A DNA stretch of 64,000 nt. Origin: Streptomyces prunicolor NBRC 13075 (GTDB taxonomy: Bacteria > Actinomycetota > Actinomycetes > Streptomycetales > Streptomycetaceae). Under the pieces are notes generated by a model that worked only from the letters and a program-made list of their open reading frames with translations, was not told the DNA's origin and made no database searches. The translations under genes were made by a program, and so were the position numbers. The first letter of the stretch is position 1, and each line of letters opens with the position of its first letter. The DNA lies in contig NZ_BARF01000064.1 in assembly GCF_000367365.1 (NCBI RefSeq), positions 1-64,000 of the forward strand. The letters are read 5' to 3'. Shown here in pieces: positions 8,278-16,978 of this stretch.

Positions 8278-9630
8278 GTGAGCCACTCTCCCGCAGATCT
8301 GCTGATCACCGGCTGCACCGTCCTCGTCCACGACGACCAGGAGCGCATCGGCTTCGAGCAGGACGCCGCGATCGTCGTACGGGACGGGCGCGTCGAGTCG
8401 GTGACGAGCGCGGCGGATGCGGTCGGCCTCGCCGCCGTCGAACGCATCGACGCGCGCGGGCAGGTCGCCCTGCCGGGGCTGATCAACTGCCACACCCACG
8501 CGCCGATGGTCGCGCTGCGCGGGCTCGCGGAGGATCTGCCCACGGAGGAGTGGTTCAACGACGTCGTCTGGCCCGTCGAGTCCAACCTCACTGAAAAGGA
8601 CGTGGAGTTGGGGGCCCGGCTCGCCTGTGCCGAGATGATCCGCGCCGGGGTCACCTGCTTCGCCGACCACTACTTCTCCATGGACACGGTGGCCGCCGTG
8701 GTCACCGAGTGCGGGATGCGCGCCCACCTCGGCGAGGCCTACTTCTCCTCCCAGGGTCCTCAAGGCCGGGAGAAATCCCTGGAGTTCGCGCTACGGCACC
8801 GGGGCTCGGCAGGGGGCCGCATCACCACCGCCCTCGCCCCGCACGCCCCCTACACGGTGACCGACACCGACCTCGCCGCCACCGCCCAACTGGCCCTGGA
8901 ACACGGCCTCCCCGTCCACCTCCACGCCGCCGAGAACCGCGACCAGACCGACACCAGCCTCTCCCGCCACGGCATCACCCCCATCGAAGTCCTCGACCGC
9001 GCGGGCCTGTTGGCCACCGACCTGCTCATCGCCCACGGCACCGGCATCAGCGACCGCGACCTCCCCGTCCTGGAGCGCGCGAGCGGCCATATCGCGGTCG
9101 CCACCGCGCCCAGGGGATACCTCAAGTTCGCCTGGCCGGACACCACTCCGATCCGCGCCCTGCGCGCCATCGGCATCCCGGTCGGGCTCGCCACGGACGG
9201 CGCCGCCTCCAACAACTCCCTTGATGTGTGGGAGTCGATGGCGCTCACGTCGCTGGTGCAGAAGTCCACCGAAGGTGATCCGCGGTGGCTGACGTCCCGT
9301 CAAGCTCTGCACCACGCAACCCTCCAGAGTGCGCGGGCGGTCGGACTCGGTGACTCGATCGGGTGCATCGCGCCGGGGCGCCGGGCCGACATCGTCCTCG
9401 TCGACCTCACCGGCCCGCACACTCAGCCCGTCCACGACCTCGCCGCCACCCTCGTGCACAGCGCCCGTTCCGCCGACGTGCGCACCACGATCGTCGACGG
9501 CCGGGTGCTCATGCGCGACCGCGAGCTGCTCACCCTCGATGTGCCCGCTGTCGTACGGGAGTTGGGGGAGCGGCTGCCCGCCCTCGTGGACCGGAGTCAC
9601 GGTCGGCGCATCCAGGAATACGACACCTGA
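8278..9630 (+). CDS. Amidohydrolase (MTA/SAH deaminase or Trz-like subtype)
   Basis: The 450-aa protein is a metal-dependent amidohydrolase of the AtzC/TrzA/MtaD branch, which deaminates purine-like or triazine-like rings. Metal ligands are visible: INCHTHAP (HxH), LAPHAPYT, PVHLHAAEN and the Asp in LATDGAASNN. The second part of the composite beta-sandwich is at IAPGRRADIVLVDL. A deaminase acting on S-adenosylhomocysteine, methylthioadenosine or a related nucleoside is the best guess. The GTG at 8278 has TACGTT 6 nt upstream, suggesting a leaderless message. A P450 gene starts 22 bp downstream. Confidence 0.8.
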   Translation: MSHSPADLLITGCTVLVHDDQERIGFEQDAAIVVRDGRVESVTSAADAVGLAAVERIDARGQVALPGLINCHTHAPMVALRGLAEDLPTEEWFNDVVWPVESNLTEKDVELGARLACAEMIRAGVTCFADHYFSMDTVAAVVTECGMRAHLGEAYFSSQGPQGREKSLEFALRHRGSAGGRITTALAPHAPYTVTDTDLAATAQLALEHGLPVHLHAAENRDQTDTSLSRHGITPIEVLDRAGLLATDLLIAHGTGISDRDLPVLERASGHIAVATAPRGYLKFAWPDTTPIRALRAIGIPVGLATDGAASNNSLDVWESMALTSLVQKSTEGDPRWLTSRQALHHATLQSARAVGLGDSIGCIAPGRRADIVLVDLTGPHTQPVHDLAATLVHSARSADVRTTIVDGRVLMRDRELLTLDVPAVVRELGERLPALVDRSHGRRIQEYDT

Positions 9631-9652
9631 GCCGCGCCTCTACGCTGGGCGC

Positions 9653-10843
9653 ATGGATCTCGCGGACGGCCTTCTCGACCACCCGTACGACGTGTACCGG
9701 CGCCTGCGCGACAGCGCCCCCGTGCACCGCATCGCCGGCCCCGACGGCACCCCCGCCTGGCTCGTCACCCGGTACGACGACGTGCGGACGGCGCTGGCCG
9801 ACCCGCGGCTCTCGCTGGACAAGAGGCATGCCACGGCCGGGACTTACAAGGGGTTCTCGCTGCCGCCCGCGCTCGACGCGAACCTCCTCAACATGGACCC
9901 GCCGGACCACACCCGTATCCGGCGCATGGTCGGCCGCGCGTTCACCCCGCGCCGAACGGAGCGGCTCCGTAAGCCGATTCGGCGCACCGCCGACCAACTC
10001 CTCGACGCGTTGGGGGAGGAGGGCGACACCGACCTCCTCGCCTCCTACGCGGCGCCCCTCCCGATCACCGTCATCTGCGACCTGCTCGGCGTGCCCGACC
10101 GGCACCGGCGGGACTTCCGGGTGTGGACCGACACCCTCGTCGCGCCCGCCCCCGGGACACCGCCCGAGGCCGGCAAGCGCGCGGTCGTCGCGATGCTCGG
10201 CTTCTTCACCCAACTCCTCGCCGACAAACGGGAAGAGCCCGGTGACGACCTCCTCTCCGACCTGATCGCCGTGCGCGACGAGGGCGACCGGCTCAGCGAG
10301 GACGAGCTGATGTCCCTGGCCTTCCTCATCCTCTTCGCCGGGTACGAGAACACCGTCCAGCTCATCGGGAACGCGGTGCTCGCCCTGCTGCAACACCCCG
10401 ATCAGCTGGCCGCGTTGCGCGCGGACCCAACCCAACTCCCAGCGGCCGTAGAAGAGTTCCTGCGCTACGAAGGGCCCGCGCTGCTCGCCATCCGGCGCTT
10501 CCCGGTCGAGGACGTCACCATCGGCGGGGTCACGATCCCCGCCGGGGAGACGGTGTGGGTGTCGGCGTCCGCCGCGAACCGTGACCCGGGCCGGTTTCCC
10601 GACCCCGACCGGCTCGACCTCGCCCGCGACACCTCCGGGCATCTCGCGCTCGGCCAGGGCATCCACTACTGCCTGGGCGCACCGCTCGCCCGCGCCGAGA
10701 CGGAGATCGCGCTGGCCGCGCTGCTGGAGCGGTTCCCGCGGCTGGAGTTGGGCGTGGGGGAGGGCGAGGTGCGGTGGCGGCCGTCGCTGCGCGCGCGGGG
10801 GCTGCTCGCGCTTCCGGTGTCGTACGGGAAGAGCCTCCGATGA
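9653..10843 (+). CDS. Cytochrome P450 (CYP107-like)
   Basis: The 396-aa soluble P450 has the normal bacterial layout. The ExxR pair is in VEEFLRYEG, the PERF-like region is RFPDPDRLDL, and the heme loop is LGQGIHYCLG with the Cys ligand at residue 340. Two departures are notable. The I-helix motif reads AGYENT (229-234) instead of AG-x-(D/E)-T-T, so Asn replaces the catalytic Thr. The usual Phe of the heme loop is Leu. No ferredoxin gene lies beside it. The ATG is preceded by TACGCT 6 nt upstream. Substrate unknown; it follows an amidohydrolase closely. Confidence 0.85.
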   Translation: MDLADGLLDHPYDVYRRLRDSAPVHRIAGPDGTPAWLVTRYDDVRTALADPRLSLDKRHATAGTYKGFSLPPALDANLLNMDPPDHTRIRRMVGRAFTPRRTERLRKPIRRTADQLLDALGEEGDTDLLASYAAPLPITVICDLLGVPDRHRRDFRVWTDTLVAPAPGTPPEAGKRAVVAMLGFFTQLLADKREEPGDDLLSDLIAVRDEGDRLSEDELMSLAFLILFAGYENTVQLIGNAVLALLQHPDQLAALRADPTQLPAAVEEFLRYEGPALLAIRRFPVEDVTIGGVTIPAGETVWVSASAANRDPGRFPDPDRLDLARDTSGHLALGQGIHYCLGAPLARAETEIALAALLERFPRLELGVGEGEVRWRPSLRARGLLALPVSYGKSLR

Positions 10844-10976
10844 CGTACGCGACGAAGTTCCTCTGAACATCCCCCGACCCTCTGAAAATCTCTCCGAGAA
10901 ACTTTTCGACGCGGCGATGAGTTCCCGTCCTCCCTCCGGTCCACCCCTCAACGGACCGTTGTCACAGGAGGGCCCC

Positions 10977-11666
10977 ATGTCGCTTCCGGAGATCGTCTCG
11001 CGTGCGCAGTGGCGCGCGGCGCGCGAGGAACTGCTGGTCAAGGAGAAGGCGGCCACGCGTGCGCGGGACGCGCTCAACGCCGAGCGGCGCGGGCTGCCCA
11101 TGGTGGAGATCGACAAGGAGTACCTCTTCGAGGGCGGCGACGGGAAGGCAACCCTGCTCGACCTCTTCGAGGGGCGCGGCCAACTCGTCGTCTACCACTT
11201 CATGTTCGCGCCCGAGTGGGACGCGGGCTGCCGCAGCTGCTCGGCGTTCCTCGACCAGATCGGGCACCTGGCCCATCTGAAAGCACGCGGCACGACGTTC
11301 GCCGCCGTGTCGAGGGCGCCGTACACGAAGATCCTGCCGTTCAAGGCGCGGATGGGGTGGACGCTGCCCTGGTACTCGTCCAGCGGCGGGAGCTTCAACT
11401 GGGATTTCGAGGTCACGTTCGACGGGGACGGGGAACTCGTCGAGCGGCCCGGCGTCAGTTGCTTCCTGCGGGACCGCGACCGGGTGTTCCACACCTACTC
11501 GACCTATGAGCGCGGGCTCGACGGGCTCGGCTCGACCACCACCTTCCTGGATCTGACCGCGCTGGGGCGGCAGGAGGTGTGGGAGGTGCCCAAGGGGCGC
11601 GCGTCGGCGCTCGGGGCGCCTGCGGGCAGTGAGCGCGTCCGCTATCACGACGAATACGAGGATTGA
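10977..11666 (+). CDS. DUF899-family thioredoxin-like protein
   Basis: The 229-aa product matches the DUF899 pattern: an N-terminal helix with ARDALNAERRGLPMVEIDKEYLF, then GQLVVYHFMFAPEWDAGCRSCSAFLD and YSTYERGLDGL. The C-x-x-C (GCRSC) follows the strand as in thioredoxin folds and may be redox active. The biological role is unassigned. The ATG has CAGGAGG at ideal spacing. Confidence 0.8.
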   Translation: MSLPEIVSRAQWRAAREELLVKEKAATRARDALNAERRGLPMVEIDKEYLFEGGDGKATLLDLFEGRGQLVVYHFMFAPEWDAGCRSCSAFLDQIGHLAHLKARGTTFAAVSRAPYTKILPFKARMGWTLPWYSSSGGSFNWDFEVTFDGDGELVERPGVSCFLRDRDRVFHTYSTYERGLDGLGSTTTFLDLTALGRQEVWEVPKGRASALGAPAGSERVRYHDEYED

Positions 11667-11834
11667 CCCGGAAGGTGATGCGGGTTGACGCGGGCTGTGT
11701 GCGGAAAGTGTGCGGCCGGGTGTCGACTATGTCTCAGTACCGTCACTTCCCGAGCCGTTCACCGTACTGTCGGCGTTTAACTCTATGAGGCTTCACGAAG
11801 CTCTCCGAGTTTCAGCACGACAGGGAGGTACAGG

Positions 11835-12017
11835 GTGAACGGGCGAACGGTGCTTGAGCGTTTTCCCGCCGGCGGGCCGCGTGGCTCGTGGCCGGCGGAG
11901 GAGTTCGCGCAGGCGCGCCGTCTGGAGGGCCTGCAGGCTGAGGTCGTCATGGACATCGCGACCGACGCGTTCCTGGTTGTCGTGCGCAGCGGCGACGTCG
12001 TGGACGCCGCCGCCTGA
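11835..12017 (+). CDS. Small conserved hypothetical protein (60 aa)
   Basis: A 60-aa acidic/hydrophobic protein that I recall as conserved among streptomycetes (ERFPAGGPRGSWPAEEFAQAR, then VVMDIATDAFLVVV). The GTG start has AGGGAGG 6 nt upstream. It ends 4 bp before the stop of the convergent ABC transporter gene. A possible damage-type motif (CTGTCGGCG-N8-TATGAG) lies at 11767-11789, but the -10 is poor. Function unknown. Confidence 0.6.
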   Translation: MNGRTVLERFPAGGPRGSWPAEEFAQARRLEGLQAEVVMDIATDAFLVVVRSGDVVDAAA

Positions 12018-12021
12018 GAGG

Positions 12022-13974
12022 TCAGCCCGCCTTCGGGGCGGGCACCTTCACCGTGAACTGGTCCGCCTGGAGCGCGTACAGCTCCGCGTACACCCCGCCG
12101 CTCGCGAGCAGCTCGTCGGGCGTCCCGGACTCCACCAGCCGCCCCTGGTCCAGGACATGGACCAGATCCGCGTGGCGTACGGACGCCAGCCGGTGCGTGA
12201 TCAGCACCACCGTCTGACCGGTGCCGGCCAGCGCGCGGATCTTCTCGAAGACCTCCAGCTCGGCCCGGGCGTCGAGGGCCGCGGTCGGCTCGTCCACGAT
12301 CAGGATGCGGCCCTTGCGGTAGGCGGCCCGCGCGATGCCGAGCCGCTGCCACTGACCGCCCGACAGCTCATGTCCGCCGCTGAAGCCGCGGGCCAGCAGC
12401 GTGTCCAGGCCGCGCGGCAGATCCGCGACCACCTCCTGCGCACCGGCCTCGGCGACCGCACCGGCCAGCCGCTCCTCGGTGATCGGCGTCGCCGACCGCC
12501 CGACGGCCACGTTGACGCGGGCGGTGAACGGCCAGCGCTTGAAGTTCTGGGCCACCATCGCGATCCGGTCGGCGAGTTGCCGCCGGTCCACGGTCACCGC
12601 GTCCACGCCGTCCCACAGGATCCGGCCCCGGTCGGGGCGGTACAGCCCGGCCAGCAGCTTGACCAGGGTCGTCTTGCCGGAGCCGTTCTCACCGACCAGC
12701 GCGATGATCCGGCCGAGCGGCAGGGCGAGGGAGACATCGTCGAGCGCGGGGTGGGTGGCCTCGCCCGGGTAGCTGAACGTGACGTTCTCGAAGCGGATCT
12801 CCCGCGGTTCCTCGGGCAGCGCCGCCCCGCCGACCGGGATCGCCCGCTCGGCCGCCTCCACGTACAGCTTCTGCAGATCGCCCACGAACAGGGACTCCTC
12901 GTGCAGCTGGTTCACCGCCAGGACGAGGGTGTCGAGGCTCGCGGAACCGGTCCGGATCGCGATCACCGCCGTACCCGCCACCGAGAGCGCCATCGCCCCG
13001 GACAGCAGCAGCCCGCCCAGCGTCGCGTACGTCGCCGCCGTCGCGAGGCCCGTCCAGGTCGCCGCGATCAGCCCCGTGCGGGCCGTGAGCCGGGCCAGCC
13101 GGGCCTGTTCCGCCTCCGCGCTCTCCGACATCTCGTGGAAGTGGTGCAACAGGAACGGTCCGACGCCGTGCACCCGGATCTCCGGAGCCGCCTCCGGCTC
13201 GGTGAGCAGCGAACCGATGAGACGGCCGGCGCGGACGTGCTGCACCCAGGTGTGGAACGACTCGTAGTGGCGCCGCGCGTTCGTCAGCGCGCCCCACGCG
13301 CTCGGCACCGTCATCGTCGCCAGCAGCGGGAGCAGCGCCGGGTGCAGCACGGTCAGTACGCCCGCCGCCGCGACCAGTGAGATCAGCGCGTTCATGACAT
13401 TCGTCGCGTACGAGATCATGTGGCGGGCCGACATGGCGCCGTACTGCGCGGTGTCCAGCAGCTTGTGGAACGCGTGGTCCTCGATCGCGGCCAGCTCCAC
13501 GGCCGCCGCCCGCTCCAGATACAGCTCGGTGGCGACCCGCTCCACCTTCGGCTCCAGCCGCCCGGTCGCATACGTCGACGCGGCCCGCAGCAGCGTGCCC
13601 ACCACCATCACGGCGGCCATCGTGACCAGCGCGGGGGCGGCACCGCGCAGCCGGTCCGCGATGGCCCCGCCGCTGATCAGCCGCCCCAGCACGCTGTTGA
13701 CGGCGAGCAGACTCACCGCCTGGGTGACACCCCGGCACGCCTCGGCGACCAGCACGGTACGCACGGCCCGCGGATCGGCCTGCCAGGCCAGCCGGAAACT
13801 CGACCGCAGCATCGCCGGCAACCGCGTCACCATGGACCGGAAACTCAGCTCCAGAAACGCGTCGTTGTGCTGACTCCACCCCGTGTCGTACCGCAAGGGC
13901 CCACCAAACAGCAGCCGCTCCGACGCGGACGGCTCCCCCGGCCCCGAGTCCCCCTTGCCCTTGCTCCCCACCAC
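12022..13974 (-). CDS. ABC exporter, fused membrane and ATPase domains
   Basis: The 650-aa half-transporter has an N-terminal six-helix membrane domain and a C-terminal nucleotide-binding domain. The latter shows Walker A (GENGSGKTT), Q-loop (VAQNFKRWP), signature (ELSGGQWQRLG), Walker B (ILIVDEPTAALD) and switch His (ITHRL). It would act as a dimer exporting lipids, peptides or drugs. The start is one of two adjacent GTG codons (13974/13971) behind GGGGGAGG; the frame stays open upstream, but the residues there are low-complexity. No partner half-transporter is adjacent, so it may be a homodimer. Confidence 0.85.
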   Translation of the reverse strand: MVGSKGKGDSGPGEPSASERLLFGGPLRYDTGWSQHNDAFLELSFRSMVTRLPAMLRSSFRLAWQADPRAVRTVLVAEACRGVTQAVSLLAVNSVLGRLISGGAIADRLRGAAPALVTMAAVMVVGTLLRAASTYATGRLEPKVERVATELYLERAAAVELAAIEDHAFHKLLDTAQYGAMSARHMISYATNVMNALISLVAAAGVLTVLHPALLPLLATMTVPSAWGALTNARRHYESFHTWVQHVRAGRLIGSLLTEPEAAPEIRVHGVGPFLLHHFHEMSESAEAEQARLARLTARTGLIAATWTGLATAATYATLGGLLLSGAMALSVAGTAVIAIRTGSASLDTLVLAVNQLHEESLFVGDLQKLYVEAAERAIPVGGAALPEEPREIRFENVTFSYPGEATHPALDDVSLALPLGRIIALVGENGSGKTTLVKLLAGLYRPDRGRILWDGVDAVTVDRRQLADRIAMVAQNFKRWPFTARVNVAVGRSATPITEERLAGAVAEAGAQEVVADLPRGLDTLLARGFSGGHELSGGQWQRLGIARAAYRKGRILIVDEPTAALDARAELEVFEKIRALAGTGQTVVLITHRLASVRHADLVHVLDQGRLVESGTPDELLASGGVYAELYALQADQFTVKVPAPKAG

Positions 13975-14272
13975 CGACCTCCCCCGCTCATGGACGAACG
14001 AACGGCCACTATCGCGGGGTGGGAGGGGTGCGGGGGAGAGCGCGGAAGGGAGGGGCGAGGACGCGCGGGCGTACGCCGGGAAGGCGGAGGGGCGGGGCTC
14101 CGCCGAGTGGGCGGCCGGGCGCATCGCGCCCAAAAGGGGCGCGGGGCTGTATCGATGTGCGGCTCCGCCGCGTGGGCGCGACCAGCCCCCACCGAACCCG
14201 CAGACGAAAACCGCTCACCCCGGGCCCCGCCCCTACCGACCCCGCAGAAAATCCCGCTCAACCCGCGGAGCG
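13975..14272. other. Intergenic region with a streptomycete repeat
   Basis: About 300 bp between two minus-strand genes. It contains the ABC gene ribosome-binding site at its left edge, a purine-rich stretch (14020-14060), and the repeat at 14132-14190. No gene is supported. Confidence 0.6.
14132..14190. repeat. Streptomycete intergenic repeat, variant form
   Basis: AAAAGGGGCGCGGGGCTG starts a nested hairpin: GGGGCTG (14143-14149) pairs with CAGCCCC (14183-14189), enclosing GCGGC-TCC-GCCGC (14159-14171). I recognise it as the second common form of the repeat seen at 60-152; the two share GGGGCGCGGGG and GCGCGACCAGCC. It is widespread in Streptomyces intergenic DNA, function unknown. Confidence 0.7.
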
Positions 14273-14716
14273 CTACGCACTAATGGGCCGCGACCAAGAA
14301 GGCGTAGTCCCCGTAACCCGACACACCGCCAGGTACAACGGAATCGGCGGCGTATACGGCAACTTCCCGTCCGGCTTGTGGATAAGACCGGGCGCGCGAG
14401 GCGAGTCCGGCACCAGCGCCCCCGTCGTGTACCGAGCCGGCGCAGGCCAGTCCAGGGCGTAGTCGGAATCGGACGGCACGATCCACCACCAGTGCGTCTC
14501 GTCGGCGTAGACACAGCCGACGCGCGGCAGGCGAGGCAGGACCAGTGGTCCGAAGTGCGCGGGGACCGCGACGGCGTCGCAGCCGAGCGGAGCCGTCATA
14601 CCCTCGGGTACGGCCAGGCGGCGCGGCGCACCCGGCCCGTGCAGCGCGCGCCCCAGCCGGACCAGCGTGTCGAGACTGAGCACCTGGCCGGGACGAGACC
14701 CGCCGCTCACACCCAT
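14273..14716 (-). CDS. Conserved hypothetical partner of the HATPase gene
   Basis: The 147-aa protein has no recognised domain. It is Pro/Trp-rich with ADETHWWWIVPSDSDYALDWP in the centre and GKLPYTPPIPLYLAVCRVTGT at the end. It overlaps the upstream ATPase gene by 10 bp, so the pair is co-transcribed. Such proteins are often found beside RsbW-like ATPases in streptomycetes. A role in the same switch is inferred from position only. Confidence 0.65.
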   Translation of the reverse strand: MGVSGGSRPGQVLSLDTLVRLGRALHGPGAPRRLAVPEGMTAPLGCDAVAVPAHFGPLVLPRLPRVGCVYADETHWWWIVPSDSDYALDWPAPARYTTGALVPDSPRAPGLIHKPDGKLPYTPPIPLYLAVCRVTGTTPSWSRPISA

Positions 14717-15765
14717 TCGACCCCCGTACCGAAGTCCCCGAGTCCACCGGATCCCTTGATCGCACCGGTGCCTCTGAGCCCAGCGGAATCCCTGAACCCG
14801 CCGGACTCCACGAACCCGCCGGACTCCACGAACCCACGGGACTCCGTGAACTCACCGGATTCCCCGGTCTCCGCGGAGTCCGGGAGGTCGCCGGCGTCCT
14901 GGTGTCCCCGGCCCCTGAAGAGGCCGGTGGCCTCCTGACCGAGGCCCCCGAAGTGGCCCGCGCCCTCCCGGCCCCGCGTACCGGAGCCGGCCCCACCACG
15001 AGCAGGGCCGCCTCCGGTTTCGTGCTCCCGGCCCCCGAAGCCGCCGAGATCCGGACCTCCGAAGTCGCCGGCACCCCCATGCCAGCCGCCGGAGGCACCC
15101 CCATGCCCCCGCCCCGGAAAAACGCCCAGATCCTCGAAAGCCCCGAAGTGTGCCGTCGCCTCGTCCTCGTCGCCCGAACCGCCCGACGAGCCCGGCTTGG
15201 GTCGTGCGCCCCAGCCCAGGTCGTTGCGCGGTACGGAACTGTCGAGGCCGGGGGCCGGGTGGTGGCCGTGCGCCGGGTCCGCCTGCCGTGGCAGGTCGGC
15301 CCAGACCAACAGGCCAGGTCCGTGTTCCTGAGCGCCCCAGGCCCGGCAGAGCCCGTCGATGAGAAGCAGTCCCCTCCCGTGCTCCTCATCCGGCCGCTGC
15401 GGGGACGGGCGAGGTTCGCCGGGAGCGCAGCCCTCGTCACGGACAGCTATCCGCACCAGGTCGTCGCCATCGTGCAGCTCGCAGACTATGTGGCTGCTCG
15501 CGGTGTGCACGATCGCGTTGGTGACCAGCTCGGAGACGACCAGTACCGCCGTGTCGCAGGTGTCCTCGCAGACGGACCAGCCGGACAGCCGGGCCCGCGT
15601 CAGGCGTCTCGCCTGGGCCGGGGAACCCGGATGGGCGGCCAGCTCGAACCGGAACCGGCGCTCGGCAGCGGCCCCACCAGGGACGGCTCCCGCGGCGGCA
15701 CCGAGACCGAGGCGGCCTGCGGCGGCGTCTGTTCCTAAGGGCGGGGACGGAATCACGCTTGCCAC
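14707..15765 (-). CDS. RsbW-like ATP-binding regulator with Gly-rich tail
   Basis: The first 140 residues form a GHKL ATPase like streptomycete anti-sigma kinases: VSELVTNAIVHT (N-box), VRDEGCAPGEP (G1) and HGRGLLLIDGLCRAWG (G2). The following roughly 200 residues are a Gly/Asp/Glu-rich tail of low complexity with a hexad repeat (VESGGF). The start is uncertain: GTG at 15765 is used, with GTG 15756 or TTG 15792 possible. It is divergent from an HTH-DUF5753 gene, an arrangement typical of whiJ/abaA-type clusters. It may bind or phosphorylate a sigma or anti-sigma partner; that is inference. Confidence 0.75.
   Translation of the reverse strand: MASVIPSPPLGTDAAAGRLGLGAAAGAVPGGAAAERRFRFELAAHPGSPAQARRLTRARLSGWSVCEDTCDTAVLVVSELVTNAIVHTASSHIVCELHDGDDLVRIAVRDEGCAPGEPRPSPQRPDEEHGRGLLLIDGLCRAWGAQEHGPGLLVWADLPRQADPAHGHHPAPGLDSSVPRNDLGWGARPKPGSSGGSGDEDEATAHFGAFEDLGVFPGRGHGGASGGWHGGAGDFGGPDLGGFGGREHETGGGPARGGAGSGTRGREGAGHFGGLGQEATGLFRGRGHQDAGDLPDSAETGESGEFTESRGFVESGGFVESGGFRDSAGLRGTGAIKGSGGLGDFGTGVEWV
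14794..14865. repeat. 18-bp tandem repeat in the HATPase tail
   Basis: Four 18-bp units (14794, 14812, 14830, 14848) with consensus GAACCCGCCGGACTCCAC. The first two are identical and the last two diverge. On the minus strand they encode a six-residue unit such as VESGGF. Period 18 keeps the frame, so copy number could change without breaking the gene. Confidence 0.85.
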
Positions 15766-15781
15766 TATCGCCCCGCCGTGA

Positions 15782-15796
15782 ACACTTGGCAAGTGT
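15782..15796. promoter_or_regulatory. Palindromic operator candidate
   Basis: ACACTTG-G-CAAGTGT is a perfect inverted repeat with a 1-nt centre, 17-26 nt upstream of the likely HATPase start. It is well placed to be bound by the divergently encoded HTH protein or a paralogue. Confidence 0.5.
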
Positions 15797-16075
15797 CACT
15801 ATGAAAAATGCAGAGTGCCGTATGACGCTCTGCACGGTCGTGGCACACTGCTCGCAACAGAAAGTCGCGCGGCGCCAGTTGGGATCTCCGGAGGTCTGTC
15901 CCGATCTTCGAATGAGTCTTCGAATGGCGCCGCAGGGCTGTCAGGATTCGGTTCGCCGGGATCGTTACGGCTGGCCGGGATCGGTTCGTCGGGTCGGGAG
16001 AACCCTTTCACCGAGCTGTACGGACGCATGCGCTGTCAGTACTCAACCCATTACGCAGCACTTAACTCGTCACTC

Positions 16076-16100
16076 ACTCGGTACTCGGTACTCGGTACTC
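16076..16100 (+). repeat. 7-bp direct repeats before the HTH gene
   Basis: Three and a half head-to-tail copies of ACTCGGT end 17 nt before the GTG start of the HTH-DUF5753 gene, just ahead of its GGAGGTGGA ribosome-binding site. They could be an operator array or a length-variable leader. Confidence 0.7.
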
Positions 16101-16117
16101 ATTCGTGGAGGTGGAGC

Positions 16118-16978
16118 GTGAGCGAGCCGCGGTCCGCACCGACGGTCGGCCAGGTCGTCCTCGGCCGGCGCCTGCTGGACCTGCGGGAACGCGCGGGGCT
16201 CAAGCGCGAGGAGGCCGCCCGCGTCCTCCGTGTCGCACCCGCCACGGTCCGCCGCATGGAGATGGCGGAGGTCTCCCTCAAGATCCCCTACCTCCAGTTC
16301 CTCCTGAAGTCCTACGGCGTCTCCGACGAGGAGGCCGAGGCCTTCGTCCAGCTCGCCGAGGAGGCCAACCGGCCCGGCTGGTGGCAGCGCTTCCACGACA
16401 TCCTGCCCGGCTGGTTCTCGATGCACGTCAGTCTGGAGGGCGCGGCCGCGCTCATCCGGGCGTACGAACCGCACTTCGTGCCCGGGCTGCTGCAGACCGA
16501 GGACTACGCGCGCGGGGTGCTGAAGTCCGGTGCCATCGGCCAGACCGAGCCCGACGAGATCGAGCGCCATGTCGCGCTGCGCATGCAGCGCCAGGACCTG
16601 CTCACCCGTCCCGACGCGCCCCGCTTCTGGGTCGTCATGGACGAGACCGCCCTGCGCCGCCCGGTCGGCGGCCCGGAGGTGATGCGTGCCCAGATCGACA
16701 AACTGCTCGACGCCACGAAGCTGCCCAATGTGACCCTGCAGGTCGCCCCGTTCTCCTCGGGGCCGCACCCGGGCACGTTCGGGCCCTTCGTGCTGTTCCG
16801 ATTTGCCATGTCAGAACTGCCGGACATGGTCTACAGCGAGTACCTGACCGGCGCCGTCTATCTGGACGCGCGCGAAGAGGTGGCGACCCATCTCGAGGTC
16901 ATGGACCGCATGGCGGCGCAGGCCGCTACGGCACATCGCACGAAGGAGATCCTCAGGGATCTCCGCAAGGAGCTGTGA
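16118..16978 (+). CDS. HTH-DUF5753 regulator (WhiJ-like)
   Basis: The 286-aa protein has an N-terminal XRE-type helix-turn-helix (LLDLRERAGLKREEAARVL, then VAPATVRRMEMAEVSLK, about residues 15-60). A DUF5753 domain follows, visible in PGWFSMHVSLEGAA, YEPHFVPGLLQTEDYARGVL and MYSEYLTG-like text near the end. These regulators act with a small DUF397 protein, encoded immediately downstream. The GTG has GGAGG 6 nt or more upstream. It probably represses developmental or antibiotic genes until relieved by its partner; that is known for WhiJ-type members and inferred here. Confidence 0.85.
   Translation: MSEPRSAPTVGQVVLGRRLLDLRERAGLKREEAARVLRVAPATVRRMEMAEVSLKIPYLQFLLKSYGVSDEEAEAFVQLAEEANRPGWWQRFHDILPGWFSMHVSLEGAAALIRAYEPHFVPGLLQTEDYARGVLKSGAIGQTEPDEIERHVALRMQRQDLLTRPDAPRFWVVMDETALRRPVGGPEVMRAQIDKLLDATKLPNVTLQVAPFSSGPHPGTFGPFVLFRFAMSELPDMVYSEYLTGAVYLDAREEVATHLEVMDRMAAQAATAHRTKEILRDLRKEL

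Larger units (their letters stand above)
15766..16117. other. Bidirectional promoter region, HATPase / HTH-DUF5753
   Basis: 350 bp between divergent starts. It holds a perfect 15-bp palindrome (15782-15796), a 7-bp-stem hairpin TGCAGAG...CTCTGCA (15809-15834), and 7-bp tandem repeats next to the HTH start (16076-16100). It is AT-richer than the flanks around 15800. No extra gene is supported. Confidence 0.6.

Noticed and set aside
11767..11789. PafBC-type promoter before the 60-aa gene (CTGTCGGCG-N8-TATGAG)
   Set aside because: Upstream element is weaker and the final T of the -10 is missing; mentioned only as a possibility in the gene entry.
16032..16055. PafBC-type promoter before the HTH-DUF5753 gene (CTGTCAGTA)
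   Set aside because: The base after CAGT is A and the hexamer at N8 is ATTACG, so the -10 does not fit.
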